From Salinispora vitiensis (lineage in GTDB: Bacteria > Actinomycetota > Actinomycetes > Mycobacteriales > Micromonosporaceae), in the NCBI RefSeq assembly GCF_000378825.1, contig NZ_KB900388.1:4719901-4783900 (forward strand): a DNA stretch of 64,000 nucleotides. The letters are read 5' to 3'. This document shows positions 62,150 through 64,000 of this stretch, piece after piece. Each line of letters starts with the position of its first letter. Positions within the stretch are counted from its first letter, which is position 1. The notes under the pieces are model-generated. The model worked only from the letters and a program-made list of their open reading frames with translations, was not told where the DNA came from and ran no database searches. The translations under genes and the position numbers were made by a program.

Positions 62150-62794
62150 CTACACCGGCCGGCCAGCCGTGGGGACGGCCGTGCCGCACAACGACGCGGT
62201 GTGCGCCCCCAGCCCGAGCCGGGTGGCCGCGGCCAGGTCGGCGGCGGTGTCGACATCCCGGCGCAGGCTCGGCCCGGCGTCGAGCAGGGGAAGCGCACCA
62301 CTGGCCGCGTGCGCGGCCGCGGAGCCGCCCCCGAAGCGGGGATCCAGCGGTACGCCGGGCGGCGCGGCCAGCAGCACGGTGCCGGTGCCGGGGGCGTCGG
62401 GTACGTACCGGCGGGTCGTGGGGCCGGACCGCGCCGCCGACAGGGCGGCCGCCAGCTCGACCGGGCGTAGCGCGGGCAGGTCCGCGGTGAGGCCCGCGAC
62501 CCAGCCGACCCCGGCGACTGCCGCGCCGTACCGGAAGGCGGGGTTGAGCCCGGCGGTGGGGTGGTCGGGCACCACCCGGGCGCCGGCCGCCCCGGCCGCC
62601 GCCGTCACCGCCGGATCGTCCGTCACCACCACCACCCCGGCGACCACCGGACAGGCCCGTACCGCCTCGATCGTGTCGACCGCCAACGCCAGCGCCAACG
62701 CCTCGTGGGGCTGGCCGGGCAGCGCGCCGCGGAGCCGGCTCTTCGCCGCGTCCAGCCGCTTCACCGGCACCACTACGGTCCACACCTGGGTCAC
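62150..62794 (-). CDS. cofC: Guanylyltransferase for coenzyme F420 synthesis (CofC/FbiD)
   Basis: A 214-residue nucleotidyltransferase that activates phospholactate or phosphoenolpyruvate with GTP for coenzyme F420. Conserved segments: TVVVPVKRLDAAKSRLRGAL at the N-terminus, VVVVTDDP, GLNPAFRYG, LTADLPALRP and LDPRFGGGSAAAHAASGA. In mycobacteria the orthologue FbiD uses phosphoenolpyruvate. The GTG at 62794 gives the normal length. It is divergent from plsC. Confidence 0.9.
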   Translation of the reverse strand: MTQVWTVVVPVKRLDAAKSRLRGALPGQPHEALALALAVDTIEAVRACPVVAGVVVVTDDPAVTAAAGAAGARVVPDHPTAGLNPAFRYGAAVAGVGWVAGLTADLPALRPVELAAALSAARSGPTTRRYVPDAPGTGTVLLAAPPGVPLDPRFGGGSAAAHAASGALPLLDAGPSLRRDVDTAADLAAATRLGLGAHTASLCGTAVPTAGRPV

Positions 62795-62931
62795 CCCGCC
62801 ATCCTGCCAGCCCGGTGCCGGTACGCTCACTGGCCGGACCCGGGGCGAGCAGGCATGATTTCACCTCGCGGGCGTTGAACCCGGTGGGGTGTACCGGCGG
62901 GCCGGACGGTGGCGGTAGAAGGAGGCGTTGG

Positions 62932-63657
62932 GTGGCGCGGCGCAGGAGCGGGTTCTGGCCACGGTTCGCTGTGGTGCTGATCAAATCCGTGATGACGATC
63001 TGGACGCGGCGGAGTTGGCGCGGCATGGAACACCTCCGTCGTTCCGGCGGGATGATCCTCGTGCCGAACCACATCTCGCACGCTGACCCGCTGGTCGCCG
63101 CGCACTTCATCTACGACTCCGGACGTTGGCCGCGCTTCCTCGGCAAGGCCAGCTTGTTCCGAATTCCGCTGGTCGGCGGGATCCTGCGCCGCTGCTGGCA
63201 GATCCCGGTCGAGCGCGGCACCACGGCCGCGGTGCAGTCGTTGGACCGCCTGGTCGAGGTGGTGAACAGCGGCGGTGCGGTGGTGATCTACCCGGAGGGG
63301 ACCACAACCCGGGAACCCGAGCTGTGGCCGATGAAGGCCAAGACCGGAGCGGCGCGGCTCGCCCTGGCCACTGGCGCCCCGGTCATTCCGGTGGCGATGT
63401 GGGGGCCCGAGCGGATGTTCGATCCCCGGACCTCCCGGCTGAACCCGCGTCCCCGAATTCCGGTGACCGTCGTCGCCGGGCCCCCGGTCGACCTGGACCG
63501 GTGGGCCGGCGTCCCTCCGACGAAGGCGGTGCTTGAGGAGATGACCGAGGTCATCATGCTGCGTCTGCGCGATCTGCTGGCCGAGATCCGGCAGGCCGAC
63601 CCGCCGGCGCTCTGGGAACGCCCCCGCCGCCCCGAACGCCCGGGAGCGGCGACATGA
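62932..63657 (+). CDS. plsC: 1-acyl-sn-glycerol-3-phosphate acyltransferase
   Basis: Membrane-associated acyltransferase of 241 residues that makes phosphatidic acid from lysophosphatidic acid. The catalytic motif is NHISHAD (His47, Asp52) and the glycerol-phosphate-binding motif PEGTTT (Glu122). A hydrophobic N-terminal helix precedes them, and the last 20 residues are Pro/Arg-rich. GAAGGAGG lies before the GTG at 62932. Its stop overlaps the gpsA start as ATGA, so the two phospholipid genes are coupled. Confidence 0.91.
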   Translation: MARRRSGFWPRFAVVLIKSVMTIWTRRSWRGMEHLRRSGGMILVPNHISHADPLVAAHFIYDSGRWPRFLGKASLFRIPLVGGILRRCWQIPVERGTTAAVQSLDRLVEVVNSGGAVVIYPEGTTTREPELWPMKAKTGAARLALATGAPVIPVAMWGPERMFDPRTSRLNPRPRIPVTVVAGPPVDLDRWAGVPPTKAVLEEMTEVIMLRLRDLLAEIRQADPPALWERPRRPERPGAAT

Positions 63658-64000
63658 GCGGGCACGTCGCCGTGTTGGGGGCCGGGTCCTGGGGGACAGC
63701 CTTCGCCAAGATCCTCGGTGACGCGGGCCGGGAGGTCACCCTCTGGGCCCGACGACAGTCGGTCGTGGCGGCGCTGCGGGCCGAGCGGAGTAATCCGGAG
63801 TACCTGCCGGGTCTGGTCCTGCCAGAGCGGGTGACGGCCACCGGTGACGCCGGGGAGGCGATCACGGGTGCTGAGCTGGTGGTGCTGGCGGTCCCGTCGC
63901 AGACGCTGCGCGGCAATCTCGCCGAGTGGCTCCCGTACCTGCACGGCGACGCCACCCTGGTCTCCCTGATGAAGGGGATCGAACTCGGCACCACCAAGCG
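63654..64000 (+). CDS. gpsA: Glycerol-3-phosphate dehydrogenase, N-terminal part
   Basis: The first 115 codons, cut by the window end. The NAD(P)-binding motif GAGSWGTAFAKILGDAG, then LWARR, NPEYLPGLVLP and LVSLMKGIELGT identify GpsA, which reduces dihydroxyacetone phosphate to sn-glycerol-3-phosphate. That product feeds the acyltransferases, so the overlap with plsC is functionally sensible. ATG at 63654. Confidence 0.93.
   Translation, partial: MSGHVAVLGAGSWGTAFAKILGDAGREVTLWARRQSVVAALRAERSNPEYLPGLVLPERVTATGDAGEAITGAELVVLAVPSQTLRGNLAEWLPYLHGDATLVSLMKGIELGTTK

Overview
The window is about 72% G+C (estimated by eye), with frequent GTG starts, dense gene packing and no transposons, prophage or CRISPR. 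Gene order and protein families point to an actinobacterium of the Micromonosporaceae (Micromonospora or Salinispora type). This rests on recognised families and synteny (etfA-iscS-mnmA-ligA-gatCAB; ilvBNC-serA-leuB-ilvE; ndgR/leuCD-hupB-ppk-cofC-plsC-gpsA), not on a database search.

Layout. 1-14.7 kb: the end of etfA, a calcium-type P-type ATPase, cysteine desulfurase and its sulfur-acceptor partner MnmA, a MetE-like protein, NAD+-dependent DNA ligase, a membrane GGDEF-EAL protein and the amidotransferase operon gatCAB. 14.7-23.9 kb: a stand-alone AceE-type E1 enzyme, a membrane metallophosphoesterase, a lipoprotein sugar dehydrogenase, a 2-hydroxyacid dehydrogenase, a PH-domain membrane protein, a secreted beta-helix protein and a 43-codon signal-like peptide. 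23.9-43.8 kb: the branched-chain amino acid block (ilvD, ilvB-ilvN-ilvC, serA, leuB, ilvE, citramalate synthase), interrupted by a second GGDEF-EAL protein, ApbE, a tyrosine phosphatase, and an ArsR-like regulator facing an MFS exporter. 43.8-54.2 kb: an EEP phosphatase, a MoxR-DUF58-VWA-serine protease cluster, ArfB, an alpha/beta hydrolase and several poorly known proteins. 54.2-58.7 kb: tRNA-Gln, two identical tRNA-Glu genes, the IclR regulator NdgR facing leuCD, and the histone-like hupB. 58.7-64 kb: ppk1 and a Nudix protein, cofC and a small CSD-like protein, plsC and the start of gpsA.

The main functional theme is isoleucine/valine/leucine synthesis. Two of its transcription units, ilvBNC and the citramalate synthase gene, are each preceded by a short open reading frame rich in Val/Leu/Ile codons and a hairpin terminator with a T tract. 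This is the architecture of ribosome-mediated attenuation. The citramalate leader carries two adjacent ATT isoleucine codons, rare in such GC-rich DNA. leuCD instead sits opposite an IclR regulator gene. The pathway is thus scattered over at least six units with at least two control modes.

Other points worth attention: a ~114-residue insertion in the EAL domain of one c-di-GMP protein; a 22-bp tandem repeat grown from the 3' end of a gene; a 25-bp tandem repeat that multiplies one arm of the gatB terminator; a Nudix protein whose phosphatase domain lacks its catalytic histidine; and a tiny AT-rich peptide gene with an excellent ribosome binding site.
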